This document shows, piece by piece, positions 1-7,939 of a stretch of 64,000 nucleotides of DNA. This DNA comes from Syntrophus buswellii (GTDB lineage: Bacteria; Desulfobacterota; Syntrophia; Syntrophales; Syntrophaceae), in NCBI RefSeq assembly GCF_046097065.1, contig NZ_CP175563.1, positions 620,001 to 684,000 of the forward strand. The letters are read 5' to 3'. The notes beneath the pieces are model-generated. The model was not told the origin of the DNA and made no database searches. It worked only from the letters and a program-made list of their open reading frames with translations. Numbering within the stretch: position 1 is the first letter of the stretch; each line of letters starts with the position of its first letter. Both the position numbers and the translations under genes were made by a program.

Positions 1-408
1 GAACCCTTGGTGCGGAGCCCGTTTATTCTTACTTCATCAGCAATGCTCCCAGAAGCACCCGCCTGCCGGTTTTTGTCTGGCTCAGCGGCGTTCGATGGGC
101 GATCGAACAATGTTTTGAAGAAGCCAAGTCGGAATTGGGGCTTGATCAGTACGAGGTCAGGAAATTCTCCGGATGGCATCATCACATATTGACCTGTATG
201 CTGGCTCACTTTTTTCTCTGGCACCTCAAGATCAGGTTGGGGAAAAAAAGCACCCTCTGTTACGCTATCGCAGCTTAGGATCTTATTGGAGGTCGTGCTT
301 CCCCTCCGAAAATTTGATGTTGACAGCGCCATTTCTTTAGTGGCCGGAATACAAAGGCGAAATCATCGTGCCTATTTGTCTCATAGAAAGAAAAAGCAAT
401 TCCATTAA
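1..408 (+). pseudogene. IS701-like transposase, C-terminal remnant with a frameshift
   Basis: Reading from base 3 gives a transposase C-terminus with the motif RWAIEQCFEEAKSELGLDQY followed by EVRKFSGWHHH, which resembles the region around the last acidic residue of IS701/IS4-type DDE transposases. At the seven-A run 243-249 this frame runs into a TAG at 276. Skipping one A restores a second frame (from base 250, starting APSVTLSQLR) that ends in a basic tail at TAA 406-408. The shift needed is +1, so a one-base insertion explains it better than programmed -1 slippage. The 5' part lies outside the window, so only that the visible part is broken can be said. No clear terminal inverted repeat was found between 409 and 454. 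Confidence 0.72.
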
Positions 409-454
409 CTTTCATTTGTCGTTGTAGGGGTAATCGGTGCCGCACATTTTTTCC

Positions 455-483
455 TTGCAAGCTCAAAGCGATGTGATTATAAA
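455..483 (+). promoter_or_regulatory. Putative sigma-70 promoter of the tungstate regulator
   Basis: TTGCAA at 455-460 and TATAAA at 478-483 are separated by 17 bases and lie 33 bases upstream of the regulator start at 517. It is inferred from consensus only. Confidence 0.5.
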
Positions 484-516
484 ATAGCGCTGTAGTTTCA
501 AAAATAAAGGCTGAAG

Positions 517-1449
517 ATGGTAACGCCGATTATGTCAAATGTTCTCATGAATACGCGGGAAGTTGCGGAGTACCTGGATATCAATGAAAAGCAGGTCTAT
601 GCACTGATTAAATCCGGACGGATTCCGGCAACCCGGGTAACGGGGAAGTGGCTTTTTCCAAAGGATTTGATAGATGAATGGCTTCTTGAGGATGCCCGGA
701 CAGGGCTGAGTGAGGCACGGCAGAGAAGCCGGAAAATGGGAGGTGCCCTTCTGGCTGCCGGCAGTAACGATCCCATGCTGGACATTCTTCAAGCCACTCT
801 GCGGAAGGAACATCCGGAATTTTATATTTTCTCGGCCAGTACGGGAAGCAGGGACGGACTGCTGGCCCTCAATGCCGGTTATACCGATATCGCCTGGACC
901 CACTTGTGGGATCCCCGGAATGACACATACAACATTCCCTACCTGGCCCAATATGTGCCCGACCGCAGAGGCGTTGTGGTCAATCTTTTCTACCGTGAAC
1001 TGGGCTTCGTGATTGCGCGGGGCAATCCCCTGGGCATCCAGGGATTTGAAGACCTTGTGGGCAAGGAGGTCCGCTTCATCAACCGCCAGTCGGGGGCTGG
1101 AACCCGGGTGCTTCTGGACATCCACTTGGAGCGCCTCGGCATTGATAAGAGCCTGATATCTGGTTACGATGAGGAGGTGTGCACCCACCTTGAAGTCGGC
1201 CTCGCCGTGCTTGCGGGAACGACCGATGTCGGAATCGCCTCCATCGCCATCGCCAACTTTCTGGGACTGGATTTTGTGCCCATCACCCGCGAACGCTTTG
1301 ACATGGTGCTGGATCAGGGGATTTTTTTTGAAAAGGCCGTGCAGGCTCTGATGGATGTTCTCCATGACTCGGCATTCCGTCAGCGGGTTGAAGGAATGAG
1401 CCGCTACGACTTTTCCGATTCCGGACGGATTCTTTATTCCACCACCTGA
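517..1449 (+). CDS. One-component regulator: excisionase-type HTH fused to a periplasmic-binding-protein-like domain
   Basis: The 310-residue protein has an N-terminal winged HTH of the excisionase/MerR-like type at about residues 10-56 (motif MNTREVAEYLDINEKQVY). The PBP-like domain (PF12727 type) follows at about 75-295; it contains SGAGTR and GTTDVGIAS-type segments like those that hold oxyanions in molybdate/tungstate-binding proteins. There is no signal peptide, so it acts in the cytoplasm. Such proteins commonly sit beside Mo/W transporters. Here it directly precedes two tupA genes, so a role as tungstate or molybdate sensor for tup, and perhaps bam, is likely but inferred. Start 517 follows AAAGGCTGAAG; ATG 532 is an alternative. 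Confidence 0.8.
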   Translation: MVTPIMSNVLMNTREVAEYLDINEKQVYALIKSGRIPATRVTGKWLFPKDLIDEWLLEDARTGLSEARQRSRKMGGALLAAGSNDPMLDILQATLRKEHPEFYIFSASTGSRDGLLALNAGYTDIAWTHLWDPRNDTYNIPYLAQYVPDRRGVVVNLFYRELGFVIARGNPLGIQGFEDLVGKEVRFINRQSGAGTRVLLDIHLERLGIDKSLISGYDEEVCTHLEVGLAVLAGTTDVGIASIAIANFLGLDFVPITRERFDMVLDQGIFFEKAVQALMDVLHDSAFRQRVEGMSRYDFSDSGRILYSTT

Positions 1450-1588
1450 GGCCCTGGCCGTTCCCGGCAAAAACAAAGCCTTTCCGCCATGAGCCGTTCC
1501 AGGGGGCCTGTCACTAGCCAACAAGTCTTGTTCTCTCGTCCGATATCCCTCCCATGCCTGGTCCCTGCACAAGCCCATCTTGTTTTCT

Positions 1589-1600
1589 GTTATTTATAAC
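1589..1600. promoter_or_regulatory. Inverted repeat GTTAT-TT-ATAAC upstream of tupA
   Basis: A perfect 5-2-5 palindrome lies in the 289-base gap between the regulator and the first tupA, next to a TTGACT at 1604-1609. It is a candidate operator for the neighbouring regulator. It does not match the full ModE-box consensus, so its role is speculative. Confidence 0.3.
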
Positions 1601-1738
1601 ATATTGACTTCCTACGATTTTTAATTGATGTATGCCTAGTTGGTCGTGTAGACAGAAGCCGTGTGGCTGTTGGCGCTTTTGGGCGAATATCTGGAAATGT
1701 TTTAATTACAACGTGACATGAGAAAGGAGAGAAGTTCC

Positions 1739-2602
1739 ATGAAGATGAAGAGGCTGTTTTTGTATCTTTTTGCGTTTCTCGTGCTGGGCTTTCCTGGATT
1801 GGTTGGTGCCGCTGACGGAAGCAAATTCATTCTGCTGTCTTCAACCATTGGCCCCATCGATTCCGGCATCGTGGATGTTCTTGAGAATGCCTTTGAAAAG
1901 GAAAGGGGAATCCGGGTGCGTCACGTCGGCGCCGGCACCGGCCTGGCGCTGGATATCGCCCGTAAGGGCAATGTCGATCTCGTCATGGTTCATGCCAAAT
2001 CCCTGGAGGAAAAGTTCGTCCAGGAAGGGTATGGAACTCACCGGATTGCGTTAATGTACAACGACTTCGTCATCGTCGGCCCCGAAGCTGATCCGGCGGG
2101 AATTAAAGGGCTGAAAACGGCTGCGGAAGCGCTTAAGCGGATTTCGGAAAAAAGCGCACCCTTTGTCAGCCGCGGAGACAAATCGGGGACCCACGTGGCT
2201 GAAATGGAACTCTGGAAAAAGGCAGACCTCAAACCCGCCGGATCGTGGTATGTGGTTTATGAAAAGGGTTCCGAGGGAAATGCCTCCACGCTGAAGTTCA
2301 CCAATGAGAAAAAGGCCTATACAGTGATTGACCGGGCCACCTACCTGGCCCTGAAGGATCAAATTGCGCTGATCATCCTCGTCGAAGGGGACGAAGCCCT
2401 GCTGAACTATATCAGCCTGATTCCCGTCAATCAGAAAAAATTCAAAAATGTCAACGCAAGTGATACAAGGCAGTTCATAAACTGGCTGACGGACCCCAGC
2501 AAGGGACAGATCATTATCCGGGACTTCGGTAAGGAAAAATACGGCGCCCCGCTTTTCTTCCCCAATTCGGATGCCTGGAGGAAAGGGCAGGGAAATCAGT
2601 GA
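1739..2602 (+). CDS. tupA: Tungstate/oxyanion ABC transporter substrate-binding protein, divergent TupA
   Basis: This is a 287-residue exported binding protein with a signal peptide at residues 1-24 (cut near LVGAA). The body carries TupA hallmarks: GAGTG, DLVMVHAK, YNDFVIVGP, FVSRGDKSGTH and a C-terminal YGAPLFFP. Where TupA normally has TTTSTQDTG it reads SSTIGPIDSG (residues 34-43), so the first oxyanion loop has changed. It would capture tungstate or a related anion in the periplasm for TupB/TupC. Start 1739 is chosen over the in-frame ATG at 1718 because AAAGGAGA lies 9 bases before it. The second tupA gene is 126 bases downstream. Specificity cannot be read from sequence. Confidence 0.85.
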   Translation: MKMKRLFLYLFAFLVLGFPGLVGAADGSKFILLSSTIGPIDSGIVDVLENAFEKERGIRVRHVGAGTGLALDIARKGNVDLVMVHAKSLEEKFVQEGYGTHRIALMYNDFVIVGPEADPAGIKGLKTAAEALKRISEKSAPFVSRGDKSGTHVAEMELWKKADLKPAGSWYVVYEKGSEGNASTLKFTNEKKAYTVIDRATYLALKDQIALIILVEGDEALLNYISLIPVNQKKFKNVNASDTRQFINWLTDPSKGQIIIRDFGKEKYGAPLFFPNSDAWRKGQGNQ

Positions 2603-2727
2603 AATTTAAGGTTCCAAGTTCCGGAAGCAGGGGCGGGAGCGATAGAATCGACGAGCATTTTTGAAGATGCAGCCCCTTATCTCATCCATTGGATAACATA
2701 AAAAATAAGATCTTAAGGAGGACACAC

Positions 2728-3603
2728 ATGAAGCTAAAACCGATAAAACCTGTCTTTCGTCATCTGGTGTTTCTTGCGCTCCTGTTCCTGATTGCAGGGC
2801 TTGTCGCCACTCCGACCGCTTCGGCGGCCCCGAAACAGAAAAACCTGATTCTGGCCACCACGACCAGCACCCAGGATACAGGCCTGCTGGACAAGCTGAT
2901 CCCGATGTTTGAAAAGAAAACAGGCTATTTCGTCAAGACGATCGCCGTTGGCTCCGGACAGGCGATGGCTATGGGGCAGAAGGGTGAGGCGGATGTTCTC
3001 CTCGTCCATTCCCCTGATGCGGAAAAGAAATTCATGGAGGGGCAATACGGGATCAATCGCCGCCTGGTCATGCACAATGACTTCGTGATCGTGGGTCCGC
3101 CTGCGGATCCAGCCGCTATTAAAGGCTCCAAATCGTCGCCGGAAGCTTTCAAGAAGATTGCCGGGGGATTTCTTTTTGTCTCCAGGGGAGACAATTCGGG
3201 GACGCATGCCAAGGAAAAGGCCATCTGGAAAGCCGCGGGGATCAACCCTGAAGGCGGAAAATGGTATCAGCAGACAGGGCTGGGCATGGGGCAGACCCTG
3301 AATGTGGCCGCGGAGAAGAAGGGCTACACCCTTACCGACCGGGGGACATGGCTCTCCCTGCAGAAAAATCTGGGGCTTCCCATCCTCATGCAGGGAGACC
3401 CAATCCTGCTGAACATCTATCATGTCATAGAAGTCAACCATGCCAAGTGGCCGAAAGTCAATGCGGCAGGCGCCAAAGCCTTCGCCGATTTCATGGTTTC
3501 CGCCCAAACCCAGAAAGTCATCAAGACCTTCGGCGTGGACAAGTACGGTTCCCCCCTGTTTTTCCCCGATGCAGGCAAGCGCGTGGAGGACCTGGGGAAA
3601 TAA
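2728..3603 (+). CDS. tupA: Tungstate ABC transporter substrate-binding protein TupA
   Basis: The 291-residue protein has a signal peptide at about residues 1-34 and the canonical TupA signature TTTSTQDTG (residues 44-52). GSGQA, DVLLVHSPDA, HNDFVIVGPPADP and FVSRGDNSGTH follow. It is the more typical of the two tandem paralogues and probably the main high-affinity tungstate binder. AAGGAGG lies 7 bases before the ATG at 2728. The stop codon abuts the tupB start (TAA ATG), so the two genes are co-transcribed. Confidence 0.92.
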   Translation: MKLKPIKPVFRHLVFLALLFLIAGLVATPTASAAPKQKNLILATTTSTQDTGLLDKLIPMFEKKTGYFVKTIAVGSGQAMAMGQKGEADVLLVHSPDAEKKFMEGQYGINRRLVMHNDFVIVGPPADPAAIKGSKSSPEAFKKIAGGFLFVSRGDNSGTHAKEKAIWKAAGINPEGGKWYQQTGLGMGQTLNVAAEKKGYTLTDRGTWLSLQKNLGLPILMQGDPILLNIYHVIEVNHAKWPKVNAAGAKAFADFMVSAQTQKVIKTFGVDKYGSPLFFPDAGKRVEDLGK

Positions 3604-4302
3604 ATGGAACTGATTCTTCAAGGCTTCCTGAAGGCCATCGAGCTGCTTGTTTCCCTGGATCCTGAAGTCCTTGGAATCACGCTGCTGTCACTGAGGGTAT
3701 CAGGAACAGCCACTCTGATCAGTCTTTTTCTCGGCATATCATCGGGAACCGCGGTGGCCCTCACCCGGTTCCCGGGCCGAAAGTTCGTGGTCAGCCTGAT
3801 CAACACCGGAATGGGACTTCCTCCGGTGGTGGTGGGGCTCTTTGTCACCATTTTCCTGTGGAGAAACGGGCCTTTCGGCTTTCTGGAGATTCTCTATACG
3901 CCGACAGCCATCATTATCGCCCAGGCGGTCATTGCCACGCCGATCGTTACCGGCATCACCCTGGCCGCCATTCAGAATCTTCCTCCCAATCTGCGCCTCC
4001 AGATCCTGGCCCTCGGGGCTACCCGCATTCAGATGCTCTGGCTTCTCATCCGGGAGGCCCGCCTGCCCCTGCTGGCCGCCGTCATGGCCGGCTTCGGCGG
4101 GGTCATTTCCGAGGTTGGTGCCTCCATTATGGTGGGTGGAAACATCAAGGGATATTCCCGGGTGCTCACGACGGCCACCGTTATGGAGACGGGGCGGGGA
4201 AACTTTGACACGGCCATCGCCCTGAGCATCATTCTCTTATTGCTGGCCTATATGATCAATTACCTGCTGACACGGATCCAGCAGCGGGAGCGCCCCCGAT
4301 GA
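3604..4302 (+). CDS. tupB: Tungstate ABC transporter permease TupB
   Basis: This 232-residue integral membrane protein has about five hydrophobic segments (near 20-45, 60-85, 90-120, 145-170 and 200-222). The EAA-type cytoplasmic loop (LGATRIQMLWLLIREARLPL) that docks on the ATPase is present. It forms the transmembrane channel of the tungstate importer. It starts directly after the tupA stop and overlaps tupC by four bases (ATGA), so translational coupling is expected. Length and loop fit the TupB/WtpB family. Confidence 0.92.
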   Translation: MELILQGFLKAIELLVSLDPEVLGITLLSLRVSGTATLISLFLGISSGTAVALTRFPGRKFVVSLINTGMGLPPVVVGLFVTIFLWRNGPFGFLEILYTPTAIIIAQAVIATPIVTGITLAAIQNLPPNLRLQILALGATRIQMLWLLIREARLPLLAAVMAGFGGVISEVGASIMVGGNIKGYSRVLTTATVMETGRGNFDTAIALSIILLLLAYMINYLLTRIQQRERPR

Positions 4303-5399
4303 CCATGTCCGCCCCGATCCTCCAGGGAAAAAGACTTGTGGTCAAGCGTGGAGGAATTACCGTTCTGGATATTCCGGACTTCGAGATCAAGAAGGGAGGG
4401 GTCCTTTCCCTCATTGGACCGAACGGTTCCGGAAAATCCACGCTCCTTCTCACCCTGTCCTGCCTGCTGAAGCTCTACAAGGGCACGCTGATCTTCAACG
4501 GGCGGCAGATCAACAATCGACAGAGCGAACTCGACTATCGACGGCAGATTGCCGTTGTGTTCCAGGATCCGCTTCTCTTTGATACGACGGTTTTGGAGAA
4601 TGTGTCTTCCGGCCTGAAAATAAGGGGGGTGGATAAACGCGAGCGTACAAGGATTGCGGAAGATTACCTGGAGCGCTTGGGAATCCCGCATCTGGCGAAA
4701 CGTTCAGCGTGCAAGCTCTCCGGAGGAGAGGCTCAGCGGACCAGTATCGCCCGCGCCTTCGCGATTCGTCCGGCCATCCTTTTTCTCGATGAGCCCTTTT
4801 CCGCGCTGGACCCGCCCACGCACGAGGGCTTGATCTCGGACCTCAACCGGCTTCTGCAGGAAACGGACACAACGGCGGTCATGGCCACGCACGATCAGAT
4901 GGATGCCCTGCGCCTATCCGATCGCATCGCCGTGCTCCAGCAGGGGAAGGTTGCCCAGACCGGTTCGGCAGACATGGTGATGAACCATCCGATCAATGAA
5001 TTTGTCGCCTCCTTCGTCGGGATGGATACGGTTTTAACCGGTACCGTCCGGGAAATCCTGGAAGGCGACCGGATGATTCTCGCCGTCGGCAAACGGGAAA
5101 TAGAGGCTGTGGGAGATCTGCCCAAAGGGGAGGATGTGCTATGCTTTGTTCGTCCGGAGAATGTCATCCTCTCGACGGACTCGCCTGCAGAGCACAGCAG
5201 CGCCCGGAACACCTTTTCGGGCCGGATTGTCCGCATCGCGCCCCATGGACTGTTTTACCGCGTGGATCTGAACTGCGGCTTCGACCTCATTTCTTACATA
5301 ACCCGCTCATCCCTTGATTCTCTGGGGCTCCGCGAAGGCCAGACCGTCAAGGCCTCCTTCAAGGCCACGGCCATCCATGTAATCAAGAAATCATCGTAG
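4299..5399 (+). CDS. tupC: Tungstate ABC transporter ATPase TupC
   Basis: The 366-residue ATPase has Walker A GPNGSGKST (residues 40-48), signature LSGGEAQ (140-146) and Walker B ILFLDEP (160-166). A C-terminal extension at about 245-360 looks like a Mop/TOBE-type regulatory domain, which in this family often binds oxyanion and can inhibit transport. It powers import through TupB. It is the last gene of the tup operon; the next gene starts 163 bases downstream after a GC-rich hairpin. Confidence 0.92.
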   Translation: MTMSAPILQGKRLVVKRGGITVLDIPDFEIKKGGVLSLIGPNGSGKSTLLLTLSCLLKLYKGTLIFNGRQINNRQSELDYRRQIAVVFQDPLLFDTTVLENVSSGLKIRGVDKRERTRIAEDYLERLGIPHLAKRSACKLSGGEAQRTSIARAFAIRPAILFLDEPFSALDPPTHEGLISDLNRLLQETDTTAVMATHDQMDALRLSDRIAVLQQGKVAQTGSADMVMNHPINEFVASFVGMDTVLTGTVREILEGDRMILAVGKREIEAVGDLPKGEDVLCFVRPENVILSTDSPAEHSSARNTFSGRIVRIAPHGLFYRVDLNCGFDLISYITRSSLDSLGLREGQTVKASFKATAIHVIKKSS

Positions 5400-5416
5400 T
5401 TTGTTTCCGCCACCTT

Positions 5417-5435
5417 CTTCCGCCGGGCGGAAGAT
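5417..5435. terminator. GC-rich hairpin after tupC
   Basis: TCTTCCGC and GCGGAAGA form an 8-bp stem around a CGG loop, 17 bases after the tupC stop. There is no T-run, so it may be a weak terminator or an mRNA-stabilising hairpin. Confidence 0.4.
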
Positions 5436-5562
5436 CCTGGTTCATCCATTGGTTCACGCTTAGGTCTGAAGAAGAAAATGCTTTATGTTTCTTCCAATAT
5501 AGATTAAATGAATTTCATGGTACTGATAATTGGGAATCAAGAAGGATCGATTTAACACCTAT

Positions 5563-6282
5563 ATGAAATTGTACATTGGATTTGATGACACGGACAATGC
5601 GGAAGCGACAATCGGGACCGGCAAGCTGGCGCGTCACTTTGAAGACCTCCTTCCCGGAGGCTGCCGCCTGTGGGGGGTGGTCAGACAGCAACTTCTCGTT
5701 GATCCCGGAATACCTTACACCTCTCACAACAGTTCTGCCTGCGTGGTTATCGAGATGTCCGATGTGTCGGTTAACGAGGCAATTCTAAAGCGGGCAGTCG
5801 AGCATATCGAAAGGGAATCCCTGCCGGGGAGCGATCCCGGATTATGCGTGGCCTTGGAAGGGCACCCCGTTCTGTCCGCCCTGATCGCTTTCGGCAAACG
5901 ATGCACGGAAAAAATTGTCACCCAGCAGGAGGCCTTGGAGGCAGCCAGGGGAGTCCATCTGTCCGGCCATGGCGGGACGAATGGCGGAATCATCGGAGCG
6001 GCCGCCGCGGTAGGGCTTTCAGCCTGGGGGTGGAGCGGACGATTCATTGAGTTTAGGGATCTGAGGGCCCATCCAGAAGTGTTGTCCGTGTCCAGATTGA
6101 CGGAGTGCGGAATTACCGTTGTTTCCCTGGATAGAGACGCCGTGATCCCGCATCCGGAAGATATGGTTTTCACAAAGGGCTGGCTGCGTCCCAGGCATTG
6201 GGGGCACAGCGCCGTTTTGCCCGTGATTCAGACGGGTAAAGGCCAGTGGGAAAGTTTGGGTGGAAAACGGAAAAAGCAATAA
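5563..6282 (+). CDS. TiaS-like FDDTD-domain protein of unknown role
   Basis: The 239-residue protein begins KLYIGFDDTDN, the hallmark of the N-terminal domain of archaeal tRNA-Ile2 agmatinylcytidine synthetase (TiaS/DUF1743). SHNSSACV and a glycine-rich LSGHGGTNGGIIGAAAAVG segment (about residues 128-146) follow. It is much shorter than TiaS and lacks its OB-fold and zinc-ribbon C-terminus, so tRNA modification is unlikely. It sits between the tungstate transporter and a Mo/W-storage homologue, which suggests a job in oxyanion or cofactor handling; that is inference. The start is uncertain: ATG 5563 begins the conserved domain but has only AAGGA 17 bases upstream, and TTG 5530 is an alternative. 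Confidence 0.7.
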   Translation: MKLYIGFDDTDNAEATIGTGKLARHFEDLLPGGCRLWGVVRQQLLVDPGIPYTSHNSSACVVIEMSDVSVNEAILKRAVEHIERESLPGSDPGLCVALEGHPVLSALIAFGKRCTEKIVTQQEALEAARGVHLSGHGGTNGGIIGAAAAVGLSAWGWSGRFIEFRDLRAHPEVLSVSRLTECGITVVSLDRDAVIPHPEDMVFTKGWLRPRHWGHSAVLPVIQTGKGQWESLGGKRKKQ

Positions 6283-6305
6283 CACATCACAGAGGAGGTA
6301 TGACC

Positions 6306-6527
6306 ATGGCAGGTAAAATTTTTTATCGGGAACGCCGGAAAGTCGGTGAAGGGGAAAAGAAGCCGCGGTACACTCTGGTTGCCGTGACGGATCTGGATCT
6401 TACCTTCTATCCGAAACACATGCGCAAAAAGGAGCTGGAGCAGATTGCTGAAGCGGTAGGGGCGGAGCTTGTCCTGTTGACTCATGGCGAAAAGGAAAAG
6501 GAAGAGGAAGTGGAAGTTAAGGACTAA
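6306..6527 (+). CDS. Small conserved-looking protein of unknown function (73 aa)
   Basis: I do not recognise this protein. It is highly charged, with a compact core (YTLVAVTDLDLTFYP) that looks like a beta-strand pair and a helix rich in Lys/Glu. It ends in an acidic tail (KEKEEEVEVKD). There is no signal peptide, membrane segment or metal-binding motif. AGGAGG at 6293-6298 is well spaced for ATG 6306. It lies 23 bases after the TiaS-like gene and 12 bases before the storage-protein homologue, so all three are probably one transcript. Confidence 0.65.
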   Translation: MAGKIFYRERRKVGEGEKKPRYTLVAVTDLDLTFYPKHMRKKELEQIAEAVGAELVLLTHGEKEKEEEVEVKD

Positions 6528-6539
6528 GGGGGGAGTCTC

Positions 6540-7370
6540 ATGGGGCTTTGGCGTGAACGGGACGGACGGCGTCTGCATGTAAAGAGTAAACTGATGGGGG
6601 AAAGCCTCGTCAGCCGGTCGTTTATGGAGAGCATGACCGTTGCTCCGCAGCGGCGGTTTTTCCCCGATGTGGACATTATAAAAATTGGCGGACAGTCCAT
6701 CTGTGACCGGGGCGTCAAGGCCCTCCCCTCAATCATCGAAGAGATCGTTGCCAACAAAAACGATCACAAGATGCTCATCACCACGGGGGGCGGCACGCGC
6801 AGCCGGCATATCTATTCCATCGGACTGGAGCTGGGCATGCCCACGGGCATTATCGCCAAGTTCGGCAGCTCGATTTCGGAACAGAATGCTCTGCTGGTGT
6901 CGACCATGCTGTCACCCTCGGGTGGAATAAAGATCGGGCATGATGAAGTCATTAAATTGTCAACCTATTTTGCCCAGGGTTGCATCCCGGTGATGCATGG
7001 AATGCCTCCCTACGATTATTTCGCAATTCCGGCAAAGAGGTGGCGGGTTCCTGTGCACCGGACGGATGTGGGAACCATTATCCTGGCAGACTTGATCGGT
7101 GCGCGCAGTTGCATATACATCAAGGATGAAAAGGGTTTGTACACGGATGACCCCAAAAAAAATCCCGAGGCGGAATTCGTTTCTATAATCAACGCTACCG
7201 AACTTCTAGCCCGGGATTTTGACGATTTGATCATTGAGCGCCCCTGCCTCGAAATTTTGCAGAACAGTGAGGTCATCAACAGCATCCAGATCATAAACGG
7301 TCTGGAAAAGGGCAACATTACCCGGGCGTTGAAGGGCGAACATGTGGGAACCATCATTGTAAAGGAATGA
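6540..7370 (+). CDS. Molybdenum/tungsten storage protein subunit homologue (amino-acid-kinase fold)
   Basis: The 276-residue protein belongs to the UMP-kinase-like branch that contains the MosA/MosB subunits of the Azotobacter Mo storage protein. Shared features are VDIIKIGGQSICDRG at about residues 43-57, TTGGGTRSRHIYSIGLELG, KFGSSISEQNA, RTDVGTIILAD, KDEKGLYTDDPKKNP and the C-terminal NGLEKGNITRALKGEHVGTII. In that family ATP hydrolysis drives formation of polyoxomolybdate or polyoxotungstate clusters inside a hexameric cage. Beside a tungstate importer and a tungsten enzyme, a tungsten store is the natural reading. Only one subunit gene is visible, so a homo-hexamer or a second gene elsewhere is possible. 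GGGGGAG precedes the ATG. Confidence 0.85.
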   Translation: MGLWRERDGRRLHVKSKLMGESLVSRSFMESMTVAPQRRFFPDVDIIKIGGQSICDRGVKALPSIIEEIVANKNDHKMLITTGGGTRSRHIYSIGLELGMPTGIIAKFGSSISEQNALLVSTMLSPSGGIKIGHDEVIKLSTYFAQGCIPVMHGMPPYDYFAIPAKRWRVPVHRTDVGTIILADLIGARSCIYIKDEKGLYTDDPKKNPEAEFVSIINATELLARDFDDLIIERPCLEILQNSEVINSIQIINGLEKGNITRALKGEHVGTIIVKE

Positions 7371-7939
7371 AAGGATGATCGCCTCCGGGGGCGAATCCTG
7401 AAATGTCCTATTCATTTCATCCCTCCGCAACCAATCCTGCGGTGGAAGCGGGAATCTCGCGGAAGCTGCAGGGCCTCTCCTATTTTTCCTTTTAGTTCTG
7501 CCATCATGTTATTCCGTATTATCCGTCAGGAAAATGATCCGCCAGGTTTTGCTCTCGCGCCCTGGATGGCTCTTCCTTGGAAATAATCCGTCCTCTCCAT
7601 TTTTCCGAAAAAATCAGGCAAATATAAACGATATTTCTTGACAACAGATTACACTTGTTTAAATAAACATTACAATTTGTAATGATATCTGACCTGTTGT
7701 ATGTCCTGTCATTCAAGTTATTTCTCGTCCTGCCGTCAGAATCTTCTTGAATTCAACTCTTTGGCTTCTGCTATATGTATATGAAATCACGCGGTAATCT
7801 AAAATTGATTTTATGTAAGTGAATCAGATGTGAATCTCTTTGCCGTCCAAAAATAAGCTACATTATACTTGACAAGTGATTACGTTATGATAAAGGTAGC
7901 ATCACAGATTGTAATGAACATCTATAGAGGAGTAAAAAC
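7371..7939. promoter_or_regulatory. 569-base intergenic regulatory region upstream of bamB
   Basis: No convincing gene was seen. The right half (about 7600-7935) is strongly AT-rich compared with the neighbours. It holds TTGACA at 7638-7643, a perfect palindrome at 7668-7684, a second TTGACA at 7869-7874, a repeated half-site TTGTAATG at 7909-7916, and the bamB ribosome-binding site AGAGGAG at 7924-7930. A small hairpin (TCGCC/GGCGA) lies just after the storage-protein gene. The layout fits a controlled promoter for the bam operon. Confidence 0.55.
7668..7684. promoter_or_regulatory. Perfect palindrome CATTACAA-T-TTGTAATG, candidate bam operator
   Basis: It is an 8-1-8 inverted repeat, 255 bases upstream of bamB and 24 bases after a TTGACA. 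Its right arm TTGTAATG recurs at 7909-7916, just before the bamB ribosome-binding site. The binding protein is unknown. Confidence 0.45.

Noticed and set aside
243..249. A7 run as a programmed -1 frameshift site of an active IS
   Set aside because: Joining the two frames needs a +1 shift; A-AAA-AAG slippage would give the wrong frame, so mutation is the simpler reading.
1589..1600. ModE box upstream of tupA
   Set aside because: Only a 5-2-5 palindrome is present; the longer ModE consensus with a 6-base spacer is not seen.
7869..7894. TTGACA at 7869 with TATGAT at 7886 as the main bamB promoter
   Set aside because: The spacing is only 11 bases, and alternative -10 boxes at proper spacing are poor; noted only within the regulatory region.
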